A stretch of DNA of 52,995 bases from Pseudomonas sp. MN1F (GCF_009391885.1 NZ_VZII01000022.1:1-52995), one strand, 5' to 3'; shown: positions 27,592 to 35,893, counted from the stretch's first letter. Translations and numbers: made by a program. Notes: generated by a model from the letters alone, not told the origin.

Positions 27592-29289
27592 ATGACACCT
27601 TCCAAATCCATTGTTCACACCCTGTTAAGCAAATGGATCTTTGCTATTCGCAATGCGCGGCAGAAAGGCATCAGTACTAATTTGCTAATCGGCCTGGTGA
27701 CTTTTTGGTTACTGCTATTCGCGAACGCTGAGCTCTGGAACGTGCTCTGGAAGCTGGTATTCAAAACCGATGAAGTGAACTGGCAGCTAGCGGCTAGCCT
27801 CCCAGTCATAGTATTCGCATGGGTGTTTACCGTTCTGAGCTTGCTGTCATGGGGGCGGCTGGCCAAACCCATACTGTGCCTGGTACTGATCAGCGCGTCT
27901 TTTGCGAGTTACTTCATGAATGCCTACGGCATCGTGATCGATTACACAATGTTCACCAACGTTGTGGAGACCGACGTCGCTGAGGCAACCGAGCTGCTGA
28001 ATTGGAAGCTCGGTCTTTGGGTCGCAATGGTTGGGGTGTTGCCCGTCTACCTGATTGCCCGGGTTCCCCTCCGGCGCAAGCCTTGGGCCAAAGCTTTGGT
28101 CAGCAGGTTCATTGCTCTGTCGCTCGCTCTGTTGACCTTATCTGGCATCGCGTTGAGTCAGTACCAGTCGTATGCCTCCTTGCTGCGCAACAATCGGGAG
28201 ATCCGGCTGATTCTGGTACCTACCAACTTGTTTGCGGCTGGCCATGGGTACCTGAAGCGTCAGCTGGCCTCACCTAAAACGCTGACGGCCATTGGTACTG
28301 ATGCGGTAGTTAATCGACAGGGTGCGGCTCGTAAACCCAGGCTGCTGGTACTGGCAGTAGGAGAGACCGCTCGCTCCGCCAACTTCTCCCTCAACGGCTA
28401 CTCCCGTGAAACGAATCCGGAACTAGAAAAGCGAAATGTCATTAGCTTCACGAACGTGAGCTCCTGCGGTACCGCTACCGCGGTCTCGCTGCCATGCATG
28501 TTCCTGGACGTGGGTAAGGCCCAGTACAAAGATGGCTTGGCCAAGAGCCGAGAAGGGCTGCTCGACGTGCTTCAACGCGCTGGCATCAGTGTCATGTGGA
28601 CTGACAACAACTCGGGGTGCAAAGGGGTCTGCGACAGGGTTCCCAACCACAAGGCTGCCTCTCACGCGGATTCCCAACTGTGCACCAGCGAGGAGTGTAA
28701 GGACGGGGTGCTGCTCACGGAGATGCAAGACTTCATCAAGCGCCAGGAAGGCGATGCTGTCCTGGTGCTCCACTACAAAGGCAGTCACGGCCCGGCCTAC
28801 TACAAGCGCTACCCCTCGCAATTCAAGAAATTCGCACCGGTGTGCGAGACCAACGAGCTCGACAAATGTAAGCAGGAGGAGGTGGTCAATGCCTACGACA
28901 ACTCAATCCTCTACACCGATTATGTGACTGCAAATCTCATCGATATCCTGGCGGCCAACACCAAGTTCGACACTGCGCTGATGTACGTTTCGGACCACGG
29001 CGAATCGCTGGGGGAGGGTGGGCTCTATCTACACGGGCTGCCTTACGCGATGGCTCCTGACGAGCAAACAAAGGTGCCGTTGGTACTTTGGATGTCTGAC
29101 TCGCTCGCGAAGAGCGAAAAGGTCAACGTGGGTTGTTTGAAAGCTCAAACCACGTCACCGCTGAGCCACGACAACCTGTTCCACACCGTGCTCGGCATGA
29201 TGAACGTCCAGACGTCTTCGTATCGCTCAGCGCTGGATTTCACTGCCCCTTGTAAGCCCTTTGTCGGAGGCTCTTATTCTGGCCTCTGA
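27592..29289 (+). CDS. eptA: EptA-like lipid A phosphoethanolamine transferase
   Basis: The 565-residue protein starts at ATG 27592 (the frame allows TTG 27586); no clear ribosome site is visible. Five helices in the first 210 residues form the EptA N-terminal domain (DUF1705-type). The periplasmic sulfatase-fold domain has VGETARSANFSLNGY, the nucleophile region SSCGTATAVSLPCMF, and metal ligands in YVSDHGESLGEGGLYLHGLPY. Several Cys suggest disulphides, as in EptA/MCR. It adds phosphoethanolamine to lipid A or core and lowers surface charge. The metal-type promoter links it to the gtrA operon. Confidence 0.9.
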   Translation: MTPSKSIVHTLLSKWIFAIRNARQKGISTNLLIGLVTFWLLLFANAELWNVLWKLVFKTDEVNWQLAASLPVIVFAWVFTVLSLLSWGRLAKPILCLVLISASFASYFMNAYGIVIDYTMFTNVVETDVAEATELLNWKLGLWVAMVGVLPVYLIARVPLRRKPWAKALVSRFIALSLALLTLSGIALSQYQSYASLLRNNREIRLILVPTNLFAAGHGYLKRQLASPKTLTAIGTDAVVNRQGAARKPRLLVLAVGETARSANFSLNGYSRETNPELEKRNVISFTNVSSCGTATAVSLPCMFLDVGKAQYKDGLAKSREGLLDVLQRAGISVMWTDNNSGCKGVCDRVPNHKAASHADSQLCTSEECKDGVLLTEMQDFIKRQEGDAVLVLHYKGSHGPAYYKRYPSQFKKFAPVCETNELDKCKQEEVVNAYDNSILYTDYVTANLIDILAANTKFDTALMYVSDHGESLGEGGLYLHGLPYAMAPDEQTKVPLVLWMSDSLAKSEKVNVGCLKAQTTSPLSHDNLFHTVLGMMNVQTSSYRSALDFTAPCKPFVGGSYSGL

Positions 29290-29411
29290 ATGTTCGATGT
29301 GGACCGGATCATCGGCCAGGCGGTTCTGCACCAGCCTGCTTTGACAGCTGAGAGAAGCTGGACTAATTACATAGCTGCATTCAACAACCCAAGCGGAAAA
29401 GGAAGTTTTGC

Positions 29412-29540
29412 ATGAGCATCAAGCCAGGCCCAAAGCGCACCAATGAAGATGGCACTCCGGACAAAAGGCAGCGAGTCACCCCTGAAAAGCAGAAGGACCA
29501 TCCGGACCTGAAACCCCACAAGCACAAAAAGGGGGAGTAA
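29412..29540 (+). CDS. Small highly charged protein, 42 aa
   Basis: ATG 29412 to TAA 29538 encodes 42 residues rich in Lys, Pro, Asp, Glu and His: MSIKPGPKRTNEDGTPDKRQ at the start and a KPHKHKKGE tail. No hydrophobic segment; probably disordered and cytoplasmic. AAGGAAG lies eight bases before the start and a strong terminator begins seven bases after the stop, which supports a real short gene. Function unknown. Confidence 0.65.
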   Translation: MSIKPGPKRTNEDGTPDKRQRVTPEKQKDHPDLKPHKHKKGE

Positions 29541-29546
29541 GAAAAA

Positions 29547-29574
29547 AGCAGCTCTCGGGAGCTGCTTTTTTTTT
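29547..29574 (+). terminator. Intrinsic terminator after the 42-aa gene
   Basis: Stem AGCAGCTC/GAGCTGCT with a 4-base loop (29547-29566) and nine T. Confidence 0.9.
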
Positions 29575-29683
29575 GGGGCTGTGTGCAAACCCTCCCGACC
29601 GTCTCGCTGATCAATCGGACCGCGTCGTGAGTCTTCCGCTTGGCTTGATGGATTCTGAAGCTACCTCCGGATCGGTTATCCCT

Positions 29684-29890
29684 TCAGTGCGGACGACGAG
29701 ACTGATATCCCAGAGCGTTGAGCTGATACTCGCTGACAGCCCGAAATTGTGATTCTGCGATTTGACGCAGGCGCTCAACCTCTTCGGCAGATGAGCCAGA
29801 AGCCTGCGCCTCGTGGTATTGCTTCATCGCATCCACTGCGTCGGTATACATGGGGTGGTCGGGGAGAAGAGCTGGTATCTTTTTCGTCAT
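29684..29890 (-). CDS. Small helical protein, paralogue of the upstream gene
   Basis: The 68-residue protein starts at ATG 29890; a GTG at 29908 overlapping the previous stop (GTGA) is the alternative. The helical core AVDAMKQYHEAQASGSSAEE aligns with the neighbour at 29905: both have A-h-x-A-(M/I)-(R/K)-Q-x-HEA, an acidic EV-x-RL and SQFRAV/SLYQAV. It is probably a tandem duplicate, translationally coupled. Family unknown. Confidence 0.6.
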   Translation of the reverse strand: MTKKIPALLPDHPMYTDAVDAMKQYHEAQASGSSAEEVERLRQIAESQFRAVSEYQLNALGYQSRRPH

Positions 29891-29904
29891 GTAGCGGCAG
29901 GTCC

Positions 29905-30129
29905 TCACTGGATAGTCGACGGTGGTTTACCTGCTTTGAGGAGCTGAAAATCAATGACCGCCTGATAGAGCGAATCTGCCAATAGGTGAAGACGCTGTAC
30001 CTCAAGGTCTGGCAATCCAGCAGCCTCCGCTTCGTGGGCCTGTCGGATAGCTTCAAGCGCTTGCCTCATCAGTGGCTCACCAGCCTCGACCATTCCAATG
30101 AATGTGCGCTTCACAACATTTTGCTCCAT
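29905..30129 (-). CDS. Small helical protein, first of a tandem pair
   Basis: The 74-residue protein contains QALEAIRQAHEAEAAGLPDL followed by EVQRLHLLADSLYQAVIDFQ, predicted as a helical hairpin. It is similar to the next gene (29684) and ends within its possible GTG start. The ribosome site is weak. I do not recognise a family; such short helical pairs occur among plasmid and phage-derived genes. Confidence 0.6.
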   Translation of the reverse strand: MEQNVVKRTFIGMVEAGEPLMRQALEAIRQAHEAEAAGLPDLEVQRLHLLADSLYQAVIDFQLLKAGKPPSTIQ

Positions 30130-30264
30130 TCAGCTGAAGATGAATTATAGGACACCGCGGCGTGGCAAGGCCCCGAGCAGCACAGGTGTTCGACGTCCGG
30201 CTGAACGAACCAATGAGGAGCGCGCTGGCCTGGGGAGTGGCCAGGGCGCGTGTCATAGCTACGT

Positions 30265-30324
30265 TGTAAACCACTTTTTTCACTGTAAACCACTGTGGTT
30301 TACAGTGAAAAAAAGTGGTTTACA
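30265..30324. repeat. Near-perfect long inverted repeat with four TGTAAACCACT copies
   Basis: Two arms of about 29 bases meet at T30294. Each arm contains two copies of TGTAAACCACT in the same direction, separated by TTTTTCAC. The arms differ only by one extra A in the right A-run (7 against 6). It lies ten bases after the stop of the gene at 30335 and about 135 bases before the next gene. It could be a strong hairpin protecting or ending a transcript, a multi-site operator, or the relic of a small element. There is no T-run after it on the minus strand. Confidence 0.8.
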
Positions 30325-30334
30325 GCAGGCCTCC

Positions 30335-30523
30335 TCAGGCCTGAGTCAGCTCCAGCAGATCGCCCAGTTCCTCCCGGGCCATCTTCACTCTATCCATTCT
30401 GCGATAAGGATGATCAACCGGCATCCGGATAAGAGATTCGAACCAAGCCGAATCGAATTTGATGACTTCCTTGTGAATGTGCTCAAGCTCACCTCCGCGA
30501 GGCTGTGACACTACAAACTCCAT
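30335..30523 (-). CDS. Hypothetical protein, 62 aa
   Basis: A soluble, charged protein (ELEHIHKEVIKFDSAWFESL, then a C-terminal helix REELGDLLELTQA). AGG six bases before the ATG. Its start codon overlaps the start of the opposite-strand gene at 30522 in the tetramer CATG, so both lack a leader separate from the other gene's coding strand. Family unknown. Confidence 0.5.
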   Translation of the reverse strand: MEFVVSQPRGGELEHIHKEVIKFDSAWFESLIRMPVDHPYRRMDRVKMAREELGDLLELTQA

Positions 30524-30962
30524 GCTTGCCTACATCGAATGCCGAGTCGCTGGCAGAAACCGGATTGAAATCGACGACCTCCACAAGGCTTACCGATCGA
30601 GCGCGTATACCACCAGCTCGAAAGAGGTCGAAGAACTGCAGTTGTTGGCCATTAGCAAAGGCAATCAAGGCGGGCATTTGGACCTGCGCTGTCCATTTGA
30701 CTTACCTGTTGAATACAAGTCGAACGTGGTGAGTTTTAACAGGACAGACCGTGATCAGCGTGTACAGACAAGGGTCTTCGATTCGTCGGCTACCGAGACT
30801 GAGCGCACCCTACTGAGGCAGATCACCCAACCGGATGAGAACGCTCCGGTCAAAGCGCCTCGTCGTAAACCGCTTCCAAAGGCGACCGACGAAGACCTAG
30901 CACTAGCCTTCCATCGATACGTGGACTCACAGTCCCCGTCCTCACCTAAAAAGCCGAAGTAG
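30522..30962 (+). CDS. Hypothetical protein, 146 aa
   Basis: Starts at ATG 30522; the frame extends upstream to 30477, but that would run through the opposite gene. Globular N-terminal half (MLAYIECRVAGRNRIEIDDL; VEYKSNVVSFNRTDRD) and a Pro/Lys/Ser-rich C-terminal tail (APRRKPLPKATDEDLALAFH). The ribosome site is weak: a GAGG lies too far upstream. I do not recognise a family. Confidence 0.5.
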   Translation: MLAYIECRVAGRNRIEIDDLHKAYRSSAYTTSSKEVEELQLLAISKGNQGGHLDLRCPFDLPVEYKSNVVSFNRTDRDQRVQTRVFDSSATETERTLLRQITQPDENAPVKAPRRKPLPKATDEDLALAFHRYVDSQSPSSPKKPK

Positions 30963-30984
30963 CATGGCTGGTTTGGCTTTCAAA

Positions 30985-31293
30985 TCAATGACCATCACGG
31001 AAGAAGTCATCCCTGGAAGCGAGGCCGAAGTCATCCTCGGGCTGCTGCGGATCACCTTCAAACATGTTGGCTGTGCGCCGCTCTTGCTTGAGGTAAGCGA
31101 TGGTTTGGAAGAAGCAAGGTTCACATAGGTGTACCTCATAGCGCTCTCCGTCATGCAGTGCACCAAAGCCCCAGTGCGCCTGGAGCACCCCATACTGCAG
31201 GCTGCCGTTTTCCAAACGTGTGGAGGAGCCGCATACGTCGCAGCTCACGTCGACCACCGCTTCTGTTTCTACACGACCAGTGATTTTCATCAT
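30985..31293 (-). CDS. Hypothetical small protein with two CxxC pairs
   Basis: The 102-residue protein has CDVCGSSTRLENG and LCEPCFFQT, four Cys that probably form a zinc-binding unit. A Tyr/Trp-rich middle (YGVLQAHWGFGALHDGERYE) and an acidic C-terminus follow. GAGG precedes the paired ATG ATG start. It is convergent with the gene at 30522. Similar zinc-finger-like proteins are common in Pseudomonas accessory DNA; function unknown. Confidence 0.6.
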   Translation of the reverse strand: MMKITGRVETEAVVDVSCDVCGSSTRLENGSLQYGVLQAHWGFGALHDGERYEVHLCEPCFFQTIAYLKQERRTANMFEGDPQQPEDDFGLASRDDFFRDGH

Positions 31294-31350
31294 GAAGCCT
31301 CTGCCAACGTTGGGACAAATGATTACGCCAGAGTTGGGCCTTGGAGAGCA

Positions 31351-31647
31351 TCAATATGCGCCGTATCGGTATTCCTGCGGCGAGAGTCGGCCGCCTGGGC
31401 CGAATAGCAAGTGGGAGGTATAACGCTCCAGAAAAGCTATGGCTTCCTTCTGAACGCATCCCTCGTAGTAGGCTCGCCGGGCTAGCGGAACTGTGGCCCG
31501 ATTTTTCAGGCACAGCTTCACCAACTCTGATAACAAATAACCGCGAACGTCATATCGAGCATCAACCGCCTTGATCACCGTCGAATAGCAATCATGGAAG
31601 ACGGGTCGCCAGTTACGATCGTTGCGGGGAGCTGGTTGACTGCTCAT
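31351..31647 (-). CDS. Hypothetical protein, 98 aa
   Basis: A soluble, Arg/Tyr-rich helical protein (STVIKAVDARYDVRGYLLSE then CLKNRATVPLARRAYYEGCV). AGGGG lies eight bases before the ATG. It sits in a minus-strand series 32362-31706, 31647-31351, 31293-30985 with gaps of 58 and 57 bp, perhaps one operon. Family unknown. Confidence 0.55.
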   Translation of the reverse strand: MSSQPAPRNDRNWRPVFHDCYSTVIKAVDARYDVRGYLLSELVKLCLKNRATVPLARRAYYEGCVQKEAIAFLERYTSHLLFGPGGRLSPQEYRYGAY

Positions 31648-31705
31648 CTTTGATCCCCTGAGACACTATCCATCGGGCGCGTCACGGTATGCAATCTGAA
31701 GCCGT

Positions 31706-32362
31706 TCATCTAATCACACGTCTTCCTCTTGGCTTTTTCTTTGCCGCAGCTAGCACCCATTCTGGGGCGGATGACAGCAAGGCTTTGGGGGCGATACCGC
31801 CCAGAGACGAATTTTCTGATTGGAACCAAGCCGCCATAGACCACTCGTCCATGCGAGTCGAGAGAACGGACAATACGTCGCAAAGGCTGCTGATCGGTTG
31901 ATAGCCGTTGCTACCGTCCAAAGCATAAGCGGGGAAGAAGTCGACCTTCCCAGGTCGAAGCGAGAAGATCTGACCATCAGCCAGTAGCTGGTCGGGGTCA
32001 ACTCCACCCCCTGGGGTGGAGGTAGATGCGAGCTGAAGCCATTGCTTGCCTGATATCCAGTCTCCGCTTTGGAAGACCCTGGAGCGGATGAGCCCGGCTG
32101 AAACGCCACTCTTCAGGATGGATTGAGGCACCGACTCTGCGGGGAGAAAGCAGTCGATGATGAGATCTAGCGCTTCCTGGGGGTATTCATCCAGCCGCCA
32201 CTCGAATAGATCGTTGTACATCTGCAGGCCACCAAGGTAAGCATCGATCGTCCGGTCTGAATTGGCTTCAATCGACAGGGTAGCAACCAAAGCGACCTTG
32301 CTTTTATTCAGGGCGGTTGAAGGCTCATGTCGGGTCTGGATGTGAGCAAAGGGAGTGGTCAT
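31706..32362 (-). CDS. Protein with a possible MbcA/ParS/Xre-type C-terminal domain
   Basis: The 218-residue protein starts at ATG 32362 behind GGGAGG. The last 60 residues ([20 protein letters not shown] then [17 protein letters not shown]) resemble the toxin-binding domain of MbcA/ParS/Xre antitoxins (DUF2384): W-x2-A-x-WF-x-S-x-N-x2-LGG-x2-P-x2-LL. No classical helix-turn-helix is seen at the N-terminus, and no RES-type toxin gene lies beside it. It may be an orphan antitoxin-like regulator; the assignment is tentative. Confidence 0.5.
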   Translation of the reverse strand: MTTPFAHIQTRHEPSTALNKSKVALVATLSIEANSDRTIDAYLGGLQMYNDLFEWRLDEYPQEALDLIIDCFLPAESVPQSILKSGVSAGLIRSRVFQSGDWISGKQWLQLASTSTPGGGVDPDQLLADGQIFSLRPGKVDFFPAYALDGSNGYQPISSLCDVLSVLSTRMDEWSMAAWFQSENSSLGGIAPKALLSSAPEWVLAAAKKKPRGRRVIR

Positions 32363-32568
32363 ATGCACCTCCCGCGATGGGGCTAGAGATAGCTGTAGGT
32401 CGGGTAGCTGAAATCCATTGGAGGTTTACTAGAGCGGTAGCAGCAGTATGCGGCACCCTGCGCTCTACGCTTGGTTTTCCGATCAAACGCGAGTGCTTTA
32501 GCTGGGATGTGCGGCCGTTACCGTGTTTACTGCAAGGGAGTCCCCGCTGCGGGGCTGAGGTGTGTCCA

Positions 32569-33357
32569 ATGAGCAATTTGCAAAGAGCTGCTGAGGCTTT
32601 GCGCAGGTCCAAGAGGGTCGTTTTTTTCACGGGTGCTGGCATCTCTGCTGACAGCGGAATTCCGACCTTCCGCGACAAGCTGACAGGCCTCTGGGCGAAG
32701 CATGACCCTCAGCGTCTCGAAACAGCGGACGCCTTTCGCAAAAATCCAGCTCTCGTCTAGAGCTGGTATCTTTGGCGCCGGCAGCAGGTTGGCCAGGCCA
32801 AACCTAACTTGGCTCATCTATCTATTCCACGGATAGCTGATGCTGGCTGGAACGTATCTGTCGTTACCCAGAATATTGATGATCTGCATGAACGAGCCGG
32901 CTCCAGTTCGGTGATACACCTTCATGGCCGCTTGATGGACGTGAAATGCTTCGGATGCCACCGGCCAGCAGAGTTATCACCAGATCAACTGGCGGTTCCC
33001 CCGGCGGGACAGATGATCGAGCCTCCGCGGTGCACTCGATGCAACGGGAGGTTGCGCCCTGGGGTGGTCTGGTTCAGAGAGAATCTTCCAGAGGATGCGT
33101 GGCGTTCAGCAGTAAGGCTTGTGGAAGCCTGTGACTTGCTGATTTCGGTGGGTACATCTGGCGTAGTCATGCCGGCAGCCGGTATTCCAGATATGGCTCT
33201 GGCGGCCGGGGCAACCGTGATCCATGTGAACCTTGACGACGTGGGGATGGACGGGGCGGAAGAGATAATGCTCGTTGGGCCTGCAGGGGTGGTATTACCC
33301 GCTTTGCTTCAAGCCGCAGGAGTTGCAGGTCCGTTGCAGCTTGATGGTTTTACTTAA
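32569..33357 (+). pseudogene. Sir2-family deacylase gene with an in-frame stop
   Basis: From ATG 32569 to the stop at 33355 the frame is unbroken except for TAG at 32758-32760. The first part holds the NAD site [18 protein letters not shown]. After the stop come SWYLWRR, TQNIDDLHERAG, the catalytic HLHGRLMDV, and zinc pairs CFGC and CTRC, then VVWFRENLP and SVGTSGVVMPAAG. Related sirtuins have Trp at the stop position (LVW-x-WY-x-WRR), so one TGG to TAG change explains it. Otherwise all 262 residues of a class III sirtuin seem present. A suppressor tRNA or restart at ATG 32809 could give partial product, lacking the NAD motif. Confidence 0.85.
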
Positions 33358-33632
33358 GGAGCCAAGCCAGCTCTCCAATCCGCAGATGCTGTGCACATTT
33401 TTTTGCACATATCTCACGCCACGATACCCCAGTAGATTCAGGCTTTTCGCAGCCTTTGCATAGGTGAGTCGCGATGGATTTCTACACATCTCAATGAGGA
33501 AACCTAAGCTCCGTTTTCCACGTATTCCTCCGCTACAGAACGCTTTTCTGCGGTGTGTCCCCTGACATTCGCTTTTCAGGGCGAGCTATGGGGGCCACTC
33601 AAGACGGCTATCTTTTGCCTGGCACCAATGAA
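33358..33632. other. Intergenic stretch without supported gene
   Basis: About 275 bp between the broken sirtuin gene and the terminator of the DUF4325 gene. A 64-codon minus frame overlaps the sirtuin end (33295-33489) and lacks good support. TGTGCACATTTTTTTGCACATA near 33393 is a short dyad. No promoter box of the metal type was seen. Confidence 0.4.
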
Positions 33633-33656
33633 AAGGCCCTCAATATTGAGGGCCTT
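33633..33656 (-). terminator. Intrinsic terminator after the DUF4325 gene
   Basis: A perfect 24-base palindrome (AAGGCCCTCAAT and its complement) with TTTTC following on the minus strand, 18 bases after the stop. Confidence 0.75.
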
Positions 33657-33674
33657 AAATTCAATGCGGATCCG

Positions 33675-33980
33675 TCACGCGGGCATTTTTTGCAGCTGTC
33701 GAACTCGATCATGGACCACAAATTTAATGATTCCTTTGACATCGTTGGTGCAGTTTTCAAAGGCAAGGCGCGATACCACCTGGCGACCCTCCTTCAGAAT
33801 CAGCGCCCCGATCAACTCGTCGACGAAGGACTGAGTGACATCGTTCCCAGCGAAATCTATGACAACGCTCTCACCACTGCTGAGCGAGCGTTCGATTTCG
33901 GTACGGTAGGGGATCGCTGAAGCTCGCATTCCGTACGTTCGGATAGAACTATCCCTACTTAATCGAATTTGAGTTTGCAT
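33675..33980 (-). CDS. STAS-like DUF4325 protein
   Basis: The 101-residue protein shows the DUF4325 (PF14213) pattern: GESVVIDFAGNDVTQSFVDE then LIGALILKEGRQ and IIKFVVHDRV near the end. AGGGG lies eight bases before the ATG. DUF4325 proteins are STAS-like and are often encoded next to GHKL ATPase proteins, as here with 34104-35123. The ATPase may phosphorylate or bind it, by analogy with SpoIIAA/SpoIIAB-type switches; the target is unknown. Confidence 0.75.
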   Translation of the reverse strand: MQTQIRLSRDSSIRTYGMRASAIPYRTEIERSLSSGESVVIDFAGNDVTQSFVDELIGALILKEGRQVVSRLAFENCTNDVKGIIKFVVHDRVRQLQKMPA

Positions 33981-34103
33981 GTCGTAACCCCTTGTATTGC
34001 ATAATCCTTTTTTGCAGCCCGAGAGTTTCAGTTGACGCTGAATCTCCCATTTACCGCTCCTTGCATGATCGACTCTAGCCCTCGAGCTATCAAAAAGCCA
34101 GAG

Positions 34104-35123
34104 CTAGCGGAAATTCAGATCTAGGTCGAGATCGTCGTCAACCTGTCCTGCATCGTCCTTCGGCAGCAAGTCACTGATCGAAATGGTGGGCAGCAGCTCA
34201 CGGGTACAGCTAAACGCGATCGATACACCATTCCACAGCGCATCATGCAGCTCCTGAGACTGCCGACGCTTTGTGTCATGTATGCCATTGCCGCTCACGA
34301 TGATCAAACCACCGCCCGCCGCGTCTGCAATTTTTGCGGTAGTTGTTAACCCGATACCTTGGTTCTCGCTACCCAGGATCTGGGCCATCGCACCCCGGTT
34401 GCAGCTCACTCGCGGTTTGAGTGCCGCCTCGATCGCGTGCAAATGCGTGCGGTCATGAAGCTCAGGGTGATTCCTCAGTGTCGCGAGAAACCCACACCCA
34501 TTATCGACGATGGCCATGCGTACAAGGTTCAATTTTGGATAAAACTGACAGGTCAGCCAAACGGCGGCGTCACCACGTCCCTCTCTGCGGGCGTGAGTAA
34601 GCGAGTTTTCCAATAGCTCCTTGAGCGAATACTCCAGAGGGCCCCGGTAGGAGTCAAACTCATTCCGTCCCGTGTGCTCGTCGACTGGGGCATCCGGGTC
34701 CGATTGAGTCAACCTTCCCGTAATAGCTCTAGCGAGGCGAGAGGCTGCAGCCTCTGCTTGATGGTGTTCGCTGATTTTGGTGATTTCCACCAACGAGGTG
34801 CTTCGGTCGTTTCGACGTCCTACCCCCGATAGATCTACACCCTCTACATCAATGTCCTTGAAAAAATCCATCCTGGCCAGGTAGGAGGTCAGGTCTCTGC
34901 TCAAAAACTGCATCGAAACTCGCTTCTGGACCAACTGGTTTTCAAACAACGCTCGCAGCGTGGCCATCCCTAACGGATCGATATACGAGAGGTTGCTAGC
35001 GTCTAAAACGATGTCACCAGGGCAGTTAATGATTTCTGCGCACACAGAAAACAGGTCATGGGGCGATCTTGAGCCAAGCCCCCAAGGAAGAACGATCGCG
35101 TTTTCAATATCGATGGCCTGCAT
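34104..35123 (-). CDS. STAS-HATPase fusion protein
   Basis: The 339-residue protein starts at ATG 35123 (AGGGA six bases upstream); the open frame to 35339 lacks a good start. An N-terminal STAS-like part (about 5-95) has GDIVLDASNLSYIDPLGMAT. A GHKL ATPase domain (about 150-310) has the N box ELLENSLTHA, G1 DNGCGF, and G2 ENQGIGLTTTAKIA. No HisKA or receiver domain is present. It precedes the DUF4325 gene with a 123-bp gap and the same direction. It resembles anti-sigma-type kinases fused to their own STAS partner. The system it controls is not evident. Confidence 0.75.
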   Translation of the reverse strand: MQAIDIENAIVLPWGLGSRSPHDLFSVCAEIINCPGDIVLDASNLSYIDPLGMATLRALFENQLVQKRVSMQFLSRDLTSYLARMDFFKDIDVEGVDLSGVGRRNDRSTSLVEITKISEHHQAEAAASRLARAITGRLTQSDPDAPVDEHTGRNEFDSYRGPLEYSLKELLENSLTHARREGRGDAAVWLTCQFYPKLNLVRMAIVDNGCGFLATLRNHPELHDRTHLHAIEAALKPRVSCNRGAMAQILGSENQGIGLTTTAKIADAAGGGLIIVSGNGIHDTKRRQSQELHDALWNGVSIAFSCTRELLPTISISDLLPKDDAGQVDDDLDLDLNFR

Positions 35124-35539
35124 GCAATTCCCTGGCAACGGAGCTAACCCTTTCGGATAGATATAGGGCTCGATAGTAGCCCATTGCCTGCCGGGTAAGC
35201 ACTCACCTATTTTTTGACGAGTAGTGCCGGCATAGAATTGGCGCGCGGCAGTAGCGGCCTGTGGATGGTGGATCGCGCTCGCCTTGGGCTCAACACGCAC
35301 GAAGAAAACACGGCCAACGCCCTGCCACGGGTCAGCCATTCAAGCAAAGATGGCCAGATCAAAGCCTTGTGCGAGAGCACTGGAGCAGGTTTGTGAGTCC
35401 GCCGAGCAGTTTCATCTCCGACGTCTGCTGTGGGCAAAGGCAAAGCTGGAAGGGGAACAGCGAAGAGTGACCCGATCAGCGCTGTACCGCACCGCATGTA
35501 TCAGGTCTGGGGCTTGAGCTGTTAGATCGCATAAGGCTA
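35124..35539. other. Stretch without a supported intact gene
   Basis: About 415 bp between the STAS-HATPase gene and the LuxR relic. The minus frame upstream of 35123 and several plus frames stay open, but none has a ribosome site. A plus-frame segment at about 35370-35517 (CESAEQFHLRRLLWAKAKLE) has a regular, protein-like look, perhaps the tail of a decayed gene. I cannot name it. Confidence 0.35.
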
Positions 35540-35893
35540 CCTTGGCCGGCAACTGGAGAACGAACTGCACCTCGTCTTCCAATGCGTTGGCGTGGAAGTA
35601 ACTGAGGAAGTACTCGCTTTGACGGAACTGGTCAGAAGCGATCTCCTCCAGGCGTTACAGCCCACTGGGCAGGCCTTCCTGACAGGCCTGGTAGAAGGGG
35701 TCGAGCAAGTATAGGCCGTCCAGGCAGGAAAGCATGGACGGCGTTCCCCACCGGGAGCCGGCGTCGTACTCCTCCAGCGGCTTGGGCACTCCCTCGCCGG
35801 GGTACAAGGCAGCCAGCGCATTGTCGAAGGGCAACCACTGGTGCAGCAGCAGGATCAGCAACCTCCAGAAATGATCTATGCCATGACGCTACA
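35540..35893 (-). pseudogene. Relic of a LuxR-type regulator (N-terminal domain)
   Basis: Reading leftwards from about 35893: DHFWRLLILLLHQWLPFDNA, LYPGEGVPKPLEEYDAG, GTPSMLSCLDGLYLLDPFYQ and ACQEGLPSGL are followed by an in-frame TAA at 35656-35654. The same frame then continues with RLEEIASDQFRQSEYFLSYF and DEVQFVLQLP. Pseudomonas LuxR-family regulators with this N-terminal domain have Tyr at the stop position and continue to a C-terminal helix-turn-helix. That part is absent here. Start and end are approximate. Confidence 0.55.

Noticed and set aside
33295..33489. 64-codon minus-strand frame near the sirtuin end
   Set aside because: It overlaps the sirtuin coding region and has weak start signals; composition alone was not enough.
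35284..35517. Plus-strand frame with a protein-like tail (CESAEQFHLRRLLWAKAKLE), faintly like the end of TnsD/TniQ proteins
   Set aside because: No start, no upstream domain and no other Tn7-like gene or end in the window; the resemblance rests on a few residues.
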